From Bacilli bacterium (GTDB lineage: Bacteria > Bacillota_I > Bacilli_A > RF39 > UBA660), in assembly GCA_017544165.1 (NCBI GenBank), contig JAFYER010000011.1:1-51174 (forward strand): a stretch of 51,174 nucleotides of DNA. The letters are read 5' to 3'. The position numbers were made by a program, and so were the translations under genes. The notes beneath the pieces are model-generated. The model was not told the DNA's origin. It searched no databases and worked only from the letters and a program-made list of their open reading frames with translations. Below are positions 49,383 to 51,174 of this stretch, piece by piece (the stretch's first letter is position 1; every line of letters begins with the position of its first letter).

Positions 49383-51174
49383 ATGAAAAATAAGATTAAA
49401 TATTTATTGTTTATTGTAGCAATAGCTTTGTGTGGTTTCGTAACTGCACCAGATGTTCATGCTGCAACTTTACATCAAGAAAATACAAATTATTATTATG
49501 ATCGATATTATCCAGATGGAAGTGAACATTCATGGTATTTTAAACACTACACAATGGATAATGAAGTCGCTTATTGTATAGAGCCAGGAGTAGTTGAAGG
49601 TGTAAATTATCCTCAAACCAATTATTCAGCTACAGGATTACCAAATTCAATTAAAGAAAGATTATTATTAATTGGATATTATGGTTATACATACCCTGGT
49701 CATAATACAGAAAAGTATCGTATGGCAACTCAAGGAATGCTTTGGGATACCATTATAGGAATTGGGGATAACACAAAGTTTTCTACTGCTCGTTATGGAA
49801 AAGGTACAGTAGTAGATATTTCAACTGAAAAAGCAGAAATAGAAAGATTGATTGCTCATCATTATGATAAACCATCATTTAATGGTGGCGAATATACATT
49901 ACAAGTAGGAGAAACTATTACACTTACAGATACTAATGATTTATTGCAAAATTATAATGTATCAGTAACTGGTGCAAATTATTCAATTGATGGTAACAAT
50001 TTAACGATAACTCCTACAGTTAATGGAAATATAACAGTTAAATTAACAAAGCAAATGCCTTATAGTGGTGAATATAAAATATTTACAATTGAAGGTAAAC
50101 AAAATATGATGGTTCCAGGTACAGTAGATCCAGTAGTAGCTAGTTTCAAAATCAATTCTTATCTTGGATCACTTGAAATGACAAAAGCAGATAGAGATAC
50201 AGAAATAGCACAAGGACAAGCAACTTTAAAAGGTGCTGTATATGGAATATATAGAACTGATGGAACAGAAGTTACAAGAATTACTACTGATGAGAATGGT
50301 TATGCTAAAAGTGGTAATGTATTAAGTTATGGAACATATTATTTAAAAGAAATAACACCATCAAATGGATATTATTTAGATGAAAGCAAATATGACTTTG
50401 ATTCAAAAGGTCAAGCTAATGTTTCAATGAATGTTACCGAAGAAGTTGTAACTAACTATGTTAGTATTTTAAAACAATATGAGTACATTAATGGTAATAC
50501 AGAGTTCTTAACTGCAGAAAAAGATATTCAATTTGAAATCAGTTATCCAGATAATACAGTTTTAACAACTATTACTACTGATAAGAACGGATATGCAACT
50601 TTTGATCTTCCATTTGGTGTATGGAAATTTCATCAAGTAAATACATCACCAAATTATGAAAAGATTTATGATTTCTATGTAACAGTAGATTATGAATCTG
50701 AAAAAGAACAATACTATAATATATTAAATAATAAGTTAGCTGCTTATGTTGAAATAGTTAAGAAAGATGCAGAAACTGGTAAAGTTATTAAATTAGCAGA
50801 TACATCTTTCAAAATACTAAATACAGATACAAACCAATATGTATCACAATATGTTGGAGGTAAAGTATTAGATACTTTTAAAACTGATGAATCAGGTAAA
50901 ACTCAAACATATTTAAAACTAGAAGCAGGTAATTATAAAATAGTTGAAATTAAAACTCCAAAAGGGTATCTAAGAAATAATGAAGGAGTTGTATTCTCAA
51001 TTGGCGATGAATCAAATTATAAATATACAAGTTATGGATTAATCGTAACTGTAGATTTTGTAGATCAAGCAATTAAAGGACAGATTGAAATTAATAAAAA
51101 AGGCGAGAAAGCTGTAATTGAAAATAATTCTATTACATATGAAGAAATACCTTTAAATAAAGTTAAATTTGAAA
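49383..51174 (+). CDS. Thioester-domain, SpaA/Cna-B-repeat surface adhesin, 3' end outside window
   Basis: 597 codons are visible and the frame is open at the right edge. A signal peptide (residues 1-27, ending VHA) is followed by a thioester domain. Cys65 in AYCIEPG and Gln117 in MATQGMLWDT are the expected pair for an internal Cys-Gln thioester that binds host amines covalently. Then come several prealbumin-like SpaA/Cna-B domains (each with a KxD/AxFxI ... GYxx ... E pattern, e.g. EMTKADRDTE, EIVKKDAETG, YKIVEIKTPKGYL). Lys and Glu/Asn positions suggest intramolecular isopeptide bonds. GGGAGGA precedes the ATG. A sortase motif would lie beyond the window. Confidence 0.85.
   Translation, partial: MKNKIKYLLFIVAIALCGFVTAPDVHAATLHQENTNYYYDRYYPDGSEHSWYFKHYTMDNEVAYCIEPGVVEGVNYPQTNYSATGLPNSIKERLLLIGYYGYTYPGHNTEKYRMATQGMLWDTIIGIGDNTKFSTARYGKGTVVDISTEKAEIERLIAHHYDKPSFNGGEYTLQVGETITLTDTNDLLQNYNVSVTGANYSIDGNNLTITPTVNGNITVKLTKQMPYSGEYKIFTIEGKQNMMVPGTVDPVVASFKINSYLGSLEMTKADRDTEIAQGQATLKGAVYGIYRTDGTEVTRITTDENGYAKSGNVLSYGTYYLKEITPSNGYYLDESKYDFDSKGQANVSMNVTEEVVTNYVSILKQYEYINGNTEFLTAEKDIQFEISYPDNTVLTTITTDKNGYATFDLPFGVWKFHQVNTSPNYEKIYDFYVTVDYESEKEQYYNILNNKLAAYVEIVKKDAETGKVIKLADTSFKILNTDTNQYVSQYVGGKVLDTFKTDESGKTQTYLKLEAGNYKIVEIKTPKGYLRNNEGVVFSIGDESNYKYTSYGLIVTVDFVDQAIKGQIEINKKGEKAVIENNSITYEEIPLNKVKFE

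Overview
The window looks like a chromosomal piece of a low-GC, endospore-forming member of the Firmicutes (Bacilli/Erysipelotrichia-like, of the kind found uncultured in guts). The reasons are strong A+T richness, Shine-Dalgarno sites of the AGGAGG type, the standard code (TGA is used as a stop, e.g. at 14138-14140 and 47572-47574), a T-box leader, TagO/LtaS-type envelope genes and many sporulation genes (spoIIAA-like, sigF, spoVAC, spoVAD, spoVAE, gerE, gerM, spoIIIAH). Layout, left to right. 1-3448: a truncated Rpn-type nuclease, typA on the minus strand, and a metallophosphoesterase. 3503-15092: a one-direction surface-polysaccharide block with an LtaS-like transferase, a Wzx-like flippase, a sulfotransferase-like P-loop protein, a soluble sulfatase-fold enzyme, two GT2 glycosyltransferases, a polymerase-GT4 fusion and an Alg14/Alg13 pair. 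15360-19557: a four-gene overlapping operon for a lipoprotein, an ATPase and a fused permease, ending in a winged-helix/cytidylyltransferase fusion; the set resembles 2-aminoethylphosphonate uptake plus CMP activation. 19660-22026: tagO-like, GT2 and GtrA genes, which extend the envelope theme. 22030-26751: an M3-like peptidase, yebC, ftsY, ylxM and a GT-C-like membrane protein. 26845-33841: a rearranged dacF/spoIIA/spoVA sporulation region. It carries two Spo0A-box matches, a SpoIIAA-like protein with Asp where the phosphorylated Ser should be, and no spoIIAB between spoIIAA and sigF. A lipase-like gene and a prs gene broken by an apparent +1 frameshift lie inside this region. It ends in a Pro/Glu/Val-rich tail-anchored protein behind a sigma-E-like promoter. 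33838-37274: a yolD/Y-family polymerase pair with an SOS-box match, then a T-box-controlled DUF1653-serS operon. 37381-42505: a transglutaminase-like pair, a 3D-domain protein, ksgA, a GNAT protein, a long inverted repeat of unknown role, and miaB. 42536-45132 (minus): an unknown conserved-looking protein, tRNA-Arg(TCT), gerM, gerE behind a textbook sigma-K promoter, and an orphan spoIIIAH behind a sigma-E-like promoter. 45299-47699: a compact peptide-export locus with a C39 peptidase-ABC exporter, a 44-residue double-glycine peptide precursor and an overlapping 42-residue basic ORF. 47716-51174: a ParB-like protein, an anchored extracytoplasmic protein and the start of a large thioester/SpaA-type adhesin, probably the edge of an integrated conjugative-type element. 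The most novel-looking items are the SpoIIAB-less spoIIA operon, the double-glycine peptide locus, the HTH-cytidylyltransferase/aminophosphonate-type operon, and the possible sigma-E-driven tail-anchored protein.
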